Below the pieces are notes generated by a model. That model worked only from the letters and a program-made list of their open reading frames with translations, did no database searches and was not told the DNA's origin. The position numbers and the translations under genes are program-made. From assembly GCF_003700275.1 (NCBI RefSeq), contig NZ_RBRE01000093.1, positions 1-64,000 of the forward strand: a DNA stretch of 64,000 bases, read 5' to 3'. The stretch is from Pseudomonas cichorii (GTDB lineage: Bacteria > Pseudomonadota > Gammaproteobacteria > Pseudomonadales > Pseudomonadaceae). Positions 35,467-43,712 of the stretch are shown in pieces. Each line of letters opens with the position of its first letter. Positions within the stretch are counted from its first letter, which is position 1.

Positions 35467-35518
35467 CATAACGGCAGTAGGAGCCAATTCAGTCGCGAAG
35501 GCTCTTACAAAGCATCAC

Positions 35519-38353
35519 TCAAGCACGATCCCTGATCAGCAGCGGCTTGAGATAGTGCCCGGTATACGACTGCTCCATCTCCGCAACTTCCTCCGGCGTA
35601 CCGGTGGCGATAATCTGCCCGCCCCGTGAACCGCCTTCCGGACCAAGATCCACCAGCCAGTCAGCCGTCTTGATGACATCCAGATTGTGCTCGATGACCA
35701 CAACGGTATTGCCGTGATCGCGCAGGCGATGCAGCACATCGAGCAGTTGCTGGATATCGGCGAAGTGCAGGCCGGTGGTCGGTTCATCGAGGATGTACAG
35801 AGTCTTGCCGGTATCGCGCTTGGAGAGTTCGCGAGACAGTTTGACCCGCTGCGCCTCACCACCCGACAGGGTCGTCGCCGACTGTCCGAGCTTGATGTAG
35901 GAAAGCCCCACATCCATCAGCGTTTGCAGCTTGCGCGCCAGGGCCGGGACAGCATCGAAGAACTCGCGGGCTTCCTCGATGGTCATTTCCAGCACTTCAT
36001 GGATGTTCTTGCCCTTGTACTTGATCTCAAGAGTTTCGCGGTTGTAGCGCTTGCTCTTGCAGACGTCGCACGGGACATAGATATCCGGCAGGAAGTGCAT
36101 CTCGACCTTGATCAGGCCATCGCCCTGACAGGCCTCGCAACGACCGCCCTTGACGTTGAACGAGAACCGCCCGGGTCCATAACCGCGCGAACGTGATTCC
36201 GGAACGCCGGAAAACAGTTCACGAATCGGCGTGAACAAGCCGGTGTAGGTTGCCGGGTTCGAGCGCGGCGTGCGGCCGATAGGGCTCTGGTCGATGTCTA
36301 CGACCTTGTCCAGATGCTGCAAGCCGTTGATGCTGTCGTGAGTCGCGGCTTCCAGAGTCGTTGCGCCGTTGAGCGCCGTGGCGCTGAGTGGGAACAGCGT
36401 GTTGTTGATCAGCGTCGACTTGCCCGAGCCGGAAACGCCGGTCACGCAGGTCAGCAGGCCAATCGGGATATCCAGGTTCACATTGCGCAGGTTGTTGCCA
36501 CGGGCGCCCTTGAGGCTGAGCGACAGCTTCTTGTTGCGCGGCGTGCGCTTGGCTGGCACTTCGATCTTGACCCGGCCCGACAGATATTTGCCGGTCAGGG
36601 AATCCGGGTGTGACATGACTTCGTCAGGCGTACCCTCGGCGACGATATTGCCACCGTGTACGCCGGCGCCCGGACCGATGTCCACGACATAGTCGGCAAG
36701 CCGGATCGCATCTTCGTCATGTTCGACCACGATTACGGTATTGCCGATATCCCGCAGGTGCTTGAGCGTGCCCAGCAAACGGTCGTTATCGCGTTGATGC
36801 AAGCCAATCGATGGTTCATCGAGGATGTACATCACGCCCACCAGGCCAGCACCGATCTGGCTCGCCAGACGGATACGCTGCGCTTCACCGCCGGACAGCG
36901 TGTCGGCGCTGCGATCCAGGGTCAGGTAATCCAGGCCGACGTTGACCAGGAACTGCAGGCGCTCGCGGATTTCCTTGAGGATCTTGTCGGCAATCTCGCC
37001 GCGGCGTCCGGTCAGCTTCAGTTCGCCGAAATAATCGGTAGCATCGCCAATCGGCAGGTTGGTGACCGCAGGCAGGGTTTTCTCGCCGACCCACACGTGC
37101 CGAGCCTCGCGACGCAAGCGCGTGCCGCGGCAATCCGGGCAAGGCTGGGTGCCGAGGAACTTGGCCAACTCTTCACGAACGGTGGCCGACTCGGTTTCGC
37201 GATAGCGACGCTCAAGGTTCGGCACGATGCCTTCAAACGGATGCGCACGCTTGACGATATCGCCACGATCATTGAGATAGCGGAAATCGACATTCTGCGT
37301 GCCGCTGCCGTTGAGCAGGATTTTCTGCGTTTCGGCAGCCAGTTCCTTGAACGGCACTTCCAGGCTGAAATCGTAGTGCTTGGACAGCGAACCGAGCATC
37401 TGGAAGTAATAGACGTTACGCCGGTCCCAACCGCGTATGGCGCCTTCGGCCAGCGTCAGTTCGGCGTTGACCAGCCGCTTCACATCGAAATACTGCTTCA
37501 CGCCAAGCCCGTCACAGGTCGGGCACGCACCGGCCGGGTTGTTGAACGAGAACAGCTTGGGTTCCAGCTCACTGATGGCATGGCCACAGATCGGGCAGGC
37601 AAAACGAGCCGAGAAGATAATTTCTTCGCCAGGCTCATCGTCCATCGGTGCGACCAGCGCAATGCCATCGGCCAGCTTCAAGGCCGTCTCGAAAGACTCT
37701 GCCAGACGCTGCTGCAAGTCCGGGCGCACCTTGAAGCGGTCGACGACCACATCAATGGAATGCTTCTTCTGTTTATCCAGCTTGGGCAGTTCATCGAGCT
37801 CAAACAGCTTGCCGTTGACCCGTGCGCGGACGAAGCCCTGGGCGCGCAGTTCCTCGAATACCGAAAGATGCTCACCCTTGCGCTCGCGAATGACCGGCGC
37901 CAGCAGCATCAGCTTGCTGCCTTCAGGCTGTGCCAGTACCAGATCGACCATCTGGCTGACGGTCTGTGCTTCCAGCGGAATGTCGTGATCCGGGCAGCGG
38001 GGTTGACCGACGCGCGCGTACAGCAAGCGCAGGTAGTCATAAATCTCGGTAATGGTGCCGACGGTCGAACGCGGGTTATGCGAAGTGGATTTCTGTTCGA
38101 TGGAAATCGCTGGCGAAAGGCCTTCGATGGTATCGACGTCCGGTTTTTCCATCATCGAAAGAAATTGGCGAGCGTAGGCAGAAAGCGACTCGACATACCG
38201 GCGCTGACCTTCGGCATACAACGTGTCGAACGCCAGCGATGACTTGCCGGAGCCGGACAGGCCGGTAATAACGATCAGTTTGTCGCGCGGAAGGGTCAGG
38301 TCTATGTTTTTCAGGTTGTGGGTTCGTGCCCCACGTATCAGGATCTTGTCCAC
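35519..38353 (-). CDS. uvrA: Excinuclease ABC subunit UvrA
   Basis: UvrA is the damage-sensing ATPase of nucleotide excision repair. The 944-aa product starts at GTG 38353 (MDKILIRGARTHNLKNIDL when read with Met) behind GCGAGG; the frame is open 17 codons further but that part is unlike the family. It has two ABC cassettes (Walker A GLSGSGKSSLAFDT and GVSGSGKSTLINNTL) and zinc modules (CPICGH...CPTCDG and CEACQGDG...CDVCKSK). It is divergent from the MFS gene. I found no convincing LexA box in the 140-base gap. Confidence 0.96.
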   Translation of the reverse strand: MDKILIRGARTHNLKNIDLTLPRDKLIVITGLSGSGKSSLAFDTLYAEGQRRYVESLSAYARQFLSMMEKPDVDTIEGLSPAISIEQKSTSHNPRSTVGTITEIYDYLRLLYARVGQPRCPDHDIPLEAQTVSQMVDLVLAQPEGSKLMLLAPVIRERKGEHLSVFEELRAQGFVRARVNGKLFELDELPKLDKQKKHSIDVVVDRFKVRPDLQQRLAESFETALKLADGIALVAPMDDEPGEEIIFSARFACPICGHAISELEPKLFSFNNPAGACPTCDGLGVKQYFDVKRLVNAELTLAEGAIRGWDRRNVYYFQMLGSLSKHYDFSLEVPFKELAAETQKILLNGSGTQNVDFRYLNDRGDIVKRAHPFEGIVPNLERRYRETESATVREELAKFLGTQPCPDCRGTRLRREARHVWVGEKTLPAVTNLPIGDATDYFGELKLTGRRGEIADKILKEIRERLQFLVNVGLDYLTLDRSADTLSGGEAQRIRLASQIGAGLVGVMYILDEPSIGLHQRDNDRLLGTLKHLRDIGNTVIVVEHDEDAIRLADYVVDIGPGAGVHGGNIVAEGTPDEVMSHPDSLTGKYLSGRVKIEVPAKRTPRNKKLSLSLKGARGNNLRNVNLDIPIGLLTCVTGVSGSGKSTLINNTLFPLSATALNGATTLEAATHDSINGLQHLDKVVDIDQSPIGRTPRSNPATYTGLFTPIRELFSGVPESRSRGYGPGRFSFNVKGGRCEACQGDGLIKVEMHFLPDIYVPCDVCKSKRYNRETLEIKYKGKNIHEVLEMTIEEAREFFDAVPALARKLQTLMDVGLSYIKLGQSATTLSGGEAQRVKLSRELSKRDTGKTLYILDEPTTGLHFADIQQLLDVLHRLRDHGNTVVVIEHNLDVIKTADWLVDLGPEGGSRGGQIIATGTPEEVAEMEQSYTGHYLKPLLIRDRA

Positions 38354-38493
38354 TGCGGCCTCGCTTGGCGGGCATAAACATCGGAGTATACGGCTGCATG
38401 CCATTACGCGGCAAAGCGTCGCGTATATCTCGTATATGTGCTGTACCTCGATGGGACTGGTAGAATCGCCGCCGGTTCACACGAGGTTTTTCC

Positions 38494-39888
38494 ATGCACG
38501 ATCCCTACAGCGAACGGATGAGTAGTGGCGAGACGCGCGCAGCAGGCGGTCTTGCCCTGGTGTTCGCTTTCCGCATGCTTGGCATGTTCATGGTTCTGCC
38601 GGTCCTGGCGACCTACGGTATGGACCTGGCGGGCGCGAGCCCGGCCCTGATTGGCCTGGCTATCGGTGCCTACGGGCTGACCCAGGCCGTGCTGCAGATT
38701 CCGTTCGGCATCATCTCCGACCGGATTGGTCGACGGCCGGTGATTTACCTGGGGCTGATCGTCTTTGCCCTGGGCAGCCTGGTGGCCGCCAATGCCGATA
38801 CGATCTGGGGCGTCATTTTCGGACGTATCCTGCAGGGCGCCGGGGCTATTTCCGCAGCGGTCATGGCGTTGCTGTCCGACCTGACCCGCGAACAGCACCG
38901 CACCAAGGCCATGGCCATGATCGGCATGACCATCGGTCTGTCGTTCGCCATCGCCATGGTGGTCGGGCCATTGCTGACAGGTGCATTCGGCTTGTCGGGA
39001 CTGTTCCTGGCGACCGGTGGCATGGCGTTGCTGGGAGTCCTCATCGTTGCGTTCGTCGTCCCGAAGGCCAATGGTCCGTTACTGCACCGTGAATCGGGCG
39101 TGGCGAAACAGGCATTGGGCGCGACCCTGCGGCATCCTGACCTGCTGCGTCTGGATTTGGGTATCTTCGTGTTGCACGCGATGCTGATGTCCAGTTTCGT
39201 CGCATTACCGCTGGCACTGGTCGAAAAAGCCGGCTTGCCCAAGGAGCAGCACTGGTGGGTCTACCTCACCGCGCTGTTGATCTCTTTCTTCGCGATGATC
39301 CCGTTCATCATTTACGGAGAAAAAAAGCGTCAGATGAAGCGCGTCCTGCTTGGCGCCGTCACAGTTCTGATGCTCGCTGAGCTATCCTTCTGGGCATTCG
39401 GCGATACGTTGCGGGCGCTGGTCATCGGTACGGTCGTGTTCTTTACCGCGTTCAATCTGCTGGAAGCTTCGTTGCCGTCATTGATCAGCAAAGTCTCGCC
39501 GGCAGGCGGCAAGGGCACGGCGATGGGGGTGTATTCCACCAGTCAGTTCCTTGGTTCGGCGGCTGGCGGCATCCTCGGTGGCTGGCTGTTTCAGCACGGC
39601 GGGCTGGACTTTGTCTTCCTCGGCGGTGCTGCCATGGCCGCCATTTGGTTGGCCTTTGCTGTTACCATGCGCGAACCGCCGTACGTGACGAGCCTGCGCT
39701 TGCCGTTGTCGGCCGAGGCCCAGCGTGAAGCAGGACTGGCTGAGCGTTTAATGTCCGTAACAGGCGTGACGGATGCAGTGGTGGTTGCCGAAGAGGCGGC
39801 CATATATATCAAACTCGATACAAAATTATTGGATCGTGCGTCTCTGGAAAAGCTGGTCAATCCGGCGCCGGAAGCGTGCGAAGCCTAG
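38494..39888 (+). CDS. MFS transporter with C-terminal ferredoxin-like domain (YajR-like)
   Basis: The 464-aa protein has twelve predicted membrane helices and the MFS motif A (GIISDRIGRRPVIYLG) between helices 2 and 3. After the last helix it carries about 70 residues predicted soluble (LAERLMSVTGVTDAVVVAEE and following), with an alternating beta-alpha pattern like the YAM domain of E. coli YajR. The substrate is unknown; drug efflux is often assumed. ssb begins 9 bases after the stop, so read-through into ssb is likely. The same neighbours occur in P. aeruginosa. Confidence 0.85.
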   Translation: MHDPYSERMSSGETRAAGGLALVFAFRMLGMFMVLPVLATYGMDLAGASPALIGLAIGAYGLTQAVLQIPFGIISDRIGRRPVIYLGLIVFALGSLVAANADTIWGVIFGRILQGAGAISAAVMALLSDLTREQHRTKAMAMIGMTIGLSFAIAMVVGPLLTGAFGLSGLFLATGGMALLGVLIVAFVVPKANGPLLHRESGVAKQALGATLRHPDLLRLDLGIFVLHAMLMSSFVALPLALVEKAGLPKEQHWWVYLTALLISFFAMIPFIIYGEKKRQMKRVLLGAVTVLMLAELSFWAFGDTLRALVIGTVVFFTAFNLLEASLPSLISKVSPAGGKGTAMGVYSTSQFLGSAAGGILGGWLFQHGGLDFVFLGGAAMAAIWLAFAVTMREPPYVTSLRLPLSAEAQREAGLAERLMSVTGVTDAVVVAEEAAIYIKLDTKLLDRASLEKLVNPAPEACEA

Positions 39889-39897
39889 GAGAACGTT

Positions 39898-40443
39898 ATG
39901 GCCCGTGGGGTTAACAAAGTCATATTGGTCGGCACATGCGGCCAGGATCCCGAAGTTCGCTACTTGCCTAACGGTAACGCCGTGACCAACCTGAGTCTGG
40001 CAACCAGCGAACAATGGACTGACAAGCAGACCGGCCAGAAAGTCGAAAAGACCGAATGGCACCGTGTTTCGATGTTCGGCAAGGTTGCCGAGATCGCCGG
40101 CGAATACCTGCGCAAGGGGTCGCAGGTCTACATCGAAGGCAAGCTGCAGACCCGTGAGTGGGAAAAAGACGGCATCAAGCGCTACACGACCGAAATCGTC
40201 GTCGACATGCAAGGCACCATGCAACTGCTGGGCGGCCGTCCACAAGGTGACTCGCAACAAGGCCAGGGCGGCGGCAGCTACGGCAACTCCGCGCCACGTC
40301 CACAGCAATCGCGCCCGCAATCGGCTCCGCCACAGCAGTCGTATTCGCAACAGCCACAACGCGAATCCCGCCCGGCTCCGCAACAGCAAGCGCCACAGCC
40401 AGCGGCGGATTTCGACAGCTTTGATGATGATATTCCGTTCTAG
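39898..40443 (+). CDS. ssb: Single-stranded DNA-binding protein
   Basis: SSB protects single-stranded DNA in replication, recombination and repair. The 181-aa product has an OB fold (about residues 1-110, starting ARGVNKVILVGTCGQDPEVR after Met), a Gln/Gly/Pro-rich linker (about 111-170) and the acidic tip DSFDDDIPF that binds partner proteins. A terminator follows. Confidence 0.96.
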   Translation: MARGVNKVILVGTCGQDPEVRYLPNGNAVTNLSLATSEQWTDKQTGQKVEKTEWHRVSMFGKVAEIAGEYLRKGSQVYIEGKLQTREWEKDGIKRYTTEIVVDMQGTMQLLGGRPQGDSQQGQGGGSYGNSAPRPQQSRPQSAPPQQSYSQQPQRESRPAPQQQAPQPAADFDSFDDDIPF

Positions 40444-40478
40444 GATATAGCTCAGAACAGTATATGAAGTAATACCCT

Positions 40479-40503
40479 GAAGCCCCCGCAATGCGGGGGC
40501 TTC
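40479..40503 (+). terminator. Hairpin terminator after ssb
   Basis: An 11-bp stem GAAGCCCCCGC / GCGGGGGCTTC with an AAT loop, followed by GCGTTTATT. It marks the left border of the AT-rich insert. Confidence 0.8.
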
Positions 40504-40715
40504 GCGTTTATTGGGGGTTGAAGTTTAGTCGTTTTTAGATGTTTCCGTTTTCCCCTAGGTATCGTAAAGCAGTGATAGTAAACGGATGCTGATATCTAGG
40601 ATCCAGTCGTGTGGATGTTACGAATTGATACGATTTGCATAGTGCGTTTTACGATGTTTTAAGCAGGGACAGGTAAGATCGAAATCGTACTATCGATCAA
40701 AGAAAGGATGCTTGC
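40504..40715. other. AT-rich upstream region of the PAAR-Tae4-Tai4 module
   Basis: No gene is visible. An inverted pair ATCGTAAA (40561-40568) / TTTACGAT (40648-40655) stands about 80 bases apart; it could be a regulator site or chance. GAAAGGA precedes the PAAR start. No transposase, tRNA or att-like repeat is seen. Confidence 0.4.
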
Positions 40716-41300
40716 ATGGGACGTGAAATGATTGGAGTTGGAGCTCCGACTTCTACCGGTGGGTGTGTGCTAGAGGGTAATATAGGTATCAATATTGATA
40801 GCACAATTAGTACCTCATCCATTGGCCATATGGCTAGTTGTCCTGCATGCAGCGCAGGAAAGGGACCTATCGTTGCCGTAGGGCCAAGAACTATTACTTT
40901 GCCAGCTGGCCCGGTTGTCCTGGAAGGGGACTATGTAGCCTGTGGTTGTCCGCCTCAATCCAATACTGTGCTTGCTGGGCAGTCTACTGTTTTTGGTGGA
41001 GGCGAGCATGCTAATGCCAGTTTTGTACCTGTTGTTGCCGCCTTGGAAAAAACAAAGCTAATAAGAGAAATTTATTTTTCGTATGGCAGCAATCATGTGC
41101 CTGTTGATGCAGTGTCTCGATTTTATGTGGACTTGAATGTTCATGTTAAAACATCGGGTTATTCGCAGGGCGAAATTGTGAGTGTTAAATTCGGTGGGGA
41201 CTTGGAGCGTACCTTGTCCGCAGTAGTCGGCGCTGGTGGAGTTGCTGTTATTTCTGATGTGCTCATGGATGACCGAATCGACATGGAAGGTGATGTGTAA
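40716..41300 (+). CDS. PAAR-domain protein with C-terminal extension (T6SS spike tip)
   Basis: The 194-aa protein has a PAAR domain (about residues 1-98). PAAR proteins sharpen the VgrG spike of the type VI secretion system and carry effectors. Likely zinc ligands are His38, Cys42, Cys45 and Cys76/Cys78 (GHMASCPACSAGKG, GDYVACGCPP), with repeated PxGP-like turns. Residues 103-194 form a separate part (SYGSNHVPVDAVSRFYVDLN...), beta-rich in appearance, which may fold as an adaptor for the next gene's product. The stop overlaps the amidase start (TAATG). Base composition is much lower in GC than the flanks. No other T6SS genes are in the window. Confidence 0.85.
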   Translation: MGREMIGVGAPTSTGGCVLEGNIGINIDSTISTSSIGHMASCPACSAGKGPIVAVGPRTITLPAGPVVLEGDYVACGCPPQSNTVLAGQSTVFGGGEHANASFVPVVAALEKTKLIREIYFSYGSNHVPVDAVSRFYVDLNVHVKTSGYSQGEIVSVKFGGDLERTLSAVVGAGGVAVISDVLMDDRIDMEGDV

Positions 41301-41872
41301 TGACTAATCTAACTGTAAGCGCGGGTGAGGTTTCAGCGTCGGTGAAGGTTAACAGGCCTCGTTATAGTGATTTGTGGGCAGCCTATGCTGAAGTCGGACT
41401 TATGAAGTCTGAAGCCGTTTATAATCTGGTAGGTGGCGAGGCTGCAGAGTTAAGGTCGCAAATGCCAGATGATTATGCAAACGCTTGTGCTCTTAGAATG
41501 AGTAGAGCTTTCAATTATGGCGGCTACAAAGTTCCACGAGGTACGATAATCAAGAATAAAAGCATTTACAGGGTGCGTGGCAGTGATGGGTTTGCTTATA
41601 TTCTAAGAGTCAATGATATGATTGACTTTCTTGAGTATAACTGGGGGAAGCCTGATTTGGTTATGGCCCGGGGGGAAGATGCCTCTATGGCTGGAAAGAA
41701 GGGGCTGATTGTTGTTGAGGTTTCCGGGTGGAGTGATGCCAGAGGGCATGTGGTGCTTTGGAATGGACAGGAAACTAGCGATGGTACAGATTATCAACGC
41801 TTGGATAGCTCGTCTTGGGTGAACTCTTCAGGATCGCTTGTCAGGACGAATTACTGGGAGTTGAAAGGATGA
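41300..41872 (+). CDS. Type VI amidase effector, Tae4 family
   Basis: Tae4 enzymes are NlpC/P60-like amidases that cut peptidoglycan stem peptides in rival periplasms after T6SS delivery. The 190-aa product has the catalytic Cys63 in NACALRMSRAFNYGGYKVP and His150 in ARGHVVLWNGQE, both with the family's usual flanking residues. The N-terminus has about 18 extra residues before PRYSDLWAAY, perhaps a PAAR-contact segment. No signal peptide is present, as expected for a T6SS cargo. It overlaps the PAAR gene by one base and the immunity gene by four. A sample 60-base line is about 38% GC. Confidence 0.85.
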   Translation: MTNLTVSAGEVSASVKVNRPRYSDLWAAYAEVGLMKSEAVYNLVGGEAAELRSQMPDDYANACALRMSRAFNYGGYKVPRGTIIKNKSIYRVRGSDGFAYILRVNDMIDFLEYNWGKPDLVMARGEDASMAGKKGLIVVEVSGWSDARGHVVLWNGQETSDGTDYQRLDSSSWVNSSGSLVRTNYWELKG

Positions 41873-42285
41873 GGCAAATTTTGCTGGCGTTGCTGTTTTT
41901 CATGGTGGGTGCAGGGAATACTGCCTATGGTGAAGCTGATGTTGCAGCCGCTAGGCTGTCTTTGAAGAATTATGGTCTTTCCTATTGTATTGCCAAGCAA
42001 TTTCCAAATGATTCAGATATAAGAGCAGATATCAGTCTTGCTATCGGTACCTATGGGGTAATGGGGAGCGGTATGCATGACGTTCTTCAAAATGAAGAAA
42101 CTTTGGAGACGATCCACAACCCTTACAAGGCAACGATGGATTACGTTTTTTCGGCCTATGACAAGGTTTCCGCAGGAAGCAAATATAGTAAGAAAAAAAT
42201 GGTATTTTATGCTTGTCTGGCGGTGTATAACTCCCCGGAATTCGATGAGTTTATTAAGACCCAAGATAAATATATTCGACAATGA
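41869..42285 (+). CDS. T6SS immunity protein, Tai4 family
   Basis: The 138-aa product has an N-terminal signal peptide (MRQILLALLFFMVGAGNTAYG), placing it in the periplasm where it would bind and block the cognate amidase. The mature part is helical in appearance with Cys residues in YCIAKQF and FYACLAV, a layout seen in Tai4 proteins. ATG 41869 overlaps the effector stop (ATGA); an in-frame start at 41815 would put the signal peptide inside the protein and is rejected. The family call rests on position, signal peptide and partner. Confidence 0.8.
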   Translation: MRQILLALLFFMVGAGNTAYGEADVAAARLSLKNYGLSYCIAKQFPNDSDIRADISLAIGTYGVMGSGMHDVLQNEETLETIHNPYKATMDYVFSAYDKVSAGSKYSKKKMVFYACLAVYNSPEFDEFIKTQDKYIRQ

Positions 42286-42480
42286 CGTCATCAGTCTGGG
42301 TATGTAGTCAAGAGCTTGAATGAATTTGATGATTCTGGTTTTAAGTTCCTCATACTCCTGTGACGATCCAAACCAGCGCTCCTTGGCACAGGATTCTTTT
42401 TGAATTCTGCCGCCTGCTGATCCCCCAGCTTTGATAAATTCCCCCTCTCTACAAAATCGCACCCCAAACCCGGAAACCTC

Positions 42481-43527
42481 ATGGCAAAAAAAACTGGCAA
42501 ATCTGCGGCGGATGCGTCCCTGCCCAGGAATGCATCGAGCCTGACTCTGATCGACGTGGCCAAGGTGGCGGGGGTTTCGCCGATCACGGTTTCCCGGGCC
42601 TTGCATCGTCCGGAAGTGGTCAGCAAGGAAGCGCGGGAGAAGGTGCTGGAGGCGGTACGCAAGACGGGGTACGTGCCGAACTTGCTGGCCGGTGGGCTTG
42701 CCAGTAACAAGAGTCGGCTGGTGGCGATTTTCCTGCCGACCATTGCCAACTCCATATTTGCCGATACCGTCCAGACGCTGATGGACCGTTTGACCGAGGC
42801 CGGTTATCAGACGCTGCTGGGGCTTACCGGTTATTCAGCAGAGCAGGAAGAGAAACTGCTTGAGGCGGTGCTGGGGCGGCGTCCTGATGGCATCGTGCTG
42901 ACCGGCACCTTGCACACTGAATCCAGCCGTCTGCGGCTGGCGCAGTCGGGTATTCCTGTCGTAGAGGCCTGGGACTTGAGCGAGAACCCTCTCGACATGC
43001 TGGTCGGCTTTTCCCATGAGGGAGTAGGGCAGGCCACAGCGCAACATTTGCTGGCCAAGGGTTACCAGCGTTTCTCTGTCGTGACCATCAGCGATCCCCG
43101 TGGCTTGCGGCGCTGTAACAGCCTGATCGCGGAATTGAACCGGCAAGGTATGACGCAAGTGCCGATGCAGGTGCTGACCCCGCCCGCGACGCTGGAAACC
43201 GGGCGCGAAGGGCTGCGGCAATTATTGGCCAGCTCCGCAGCACCGGATGTGGTGGTGTGCAGTTCCGACACCGTAGCCCAAGGCGTTCTGGCCGAGGCCG
43301 CCAGCAGAGGTTTGCGCGTGCCGGAGGATCTGGCGGTGATGGGCTTCGGGGATCTGAGCAGTGCTGCCCAGGTTTATCCGGCACTTTCCACGGTACGGGT
43401 CGACGGCAAGCGTATTGGTGACCAGGTCGCACAGGCGCTTCTGGAGCGCTTCAAATACCCGGCGGGCAGCGCTGATCCGGTGCGGATCGACACCGGCTTT
43501 ACCTTGATCGATCGTCAGAGTACCTGA
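42481..43527 (+). CDS. LacI/GalR-family transcriptional regulator
   Basis: The 348-aa product has an N-terminal HTH (TLIDVAKVAGVSPITVSRAL, about residues 22-42) and the hinge helix region YVPNLLAGGLASNKSRLVAI, then a periplasmic-binding-protein-like sugar-sensing domain. It resembles GntR-type gluconate repressors of the LacI family. The two palindromes between it and the downstream dehydratase gene are its likely operators. GC content returns to the chromosomal level here (a sample line is about 62%), marking the right edge of the AT-rich insert. Confidence 0.88.
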   Translation: MAKKTGKSAADASLPRNASSLTLIDVAKVAGVSPITVSRALHRPEVVSKEAREKVLEAVRKTGYVPNLLAGGLASNKSRLVAIFLPTIANSIFADTVQTLMDRLTEAGYQTLLGLTGYSAEQEEKLLEAVLGRRPDGIVLTGTLHTESSRLRLAQSGIPVVEAWDLSENPLDMLVGFSHEGVGQATAQHLLAKGYQRFSVVTISDPRGLRRCNSLIAELNRQGMTQVPMQVLTPPATLETGREGLRQLLASSAAPDVVVCSSDTVAQGVLAEAASRGLRVPEDLAVMGFGDLSSAAQVYPALSTVRVDGKRIGDQVAQALLERFKYPAGSADPVRIDTGFTLIDRQST

Positions 43528-43562
43528 CTCCGTTTTTTAAAGCCGACGAACGAGTCGTTGAA

Positions 43563-43576
43563 TGATTGCGCAATCA
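43563..43576. promoter_or_regulatory. LacI-type operator 1
   Basis: A perfect 14-base palindrome TGATTGCGCAATCA with the central CG typical of LacI-family sites, 36 bases after the regulator gene and 76 bases from operator 2. Confidence 0.72.
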
Positions 43577-43638
43577 GCGTAGGATCGACGGTATGGTCAT
43601 AGGCTTGGTCAAGCGATGGCTTTATTTTTGGGTAGGAA

Positions 43639-43652
43639 TGGTTGCGCAATCA
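43639..43652. promoter_or_regulatory. LacI-type operator 2
   Basis: TGGTTGCGCAATCA matches operator 1 at 13 of 14 positions and lies 61 bases before the dehydratase start. The 76-base centre-to-centre distance is close to seven helical turns, which would allow looping. Confidence 0.72.
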
Positions 43653-43712
43653 TTGGCCGCCTGACAATACCCCTATTCGTTCACGAATCTGGATAGCCAA
43701 GGAGACGCGCAC

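Noticed and set aside
36656..38242. A 528-codon open frame on the + strand opposite uvrA
   Set aside because: Shadow of uvrA; no start signal and no family resemblance.
38354..38493. A LexA/SOS box between uvrA and the MFS gene
   Set aside because: CTGTACC is present but no matching ACAG half-site at the right spacing was found.
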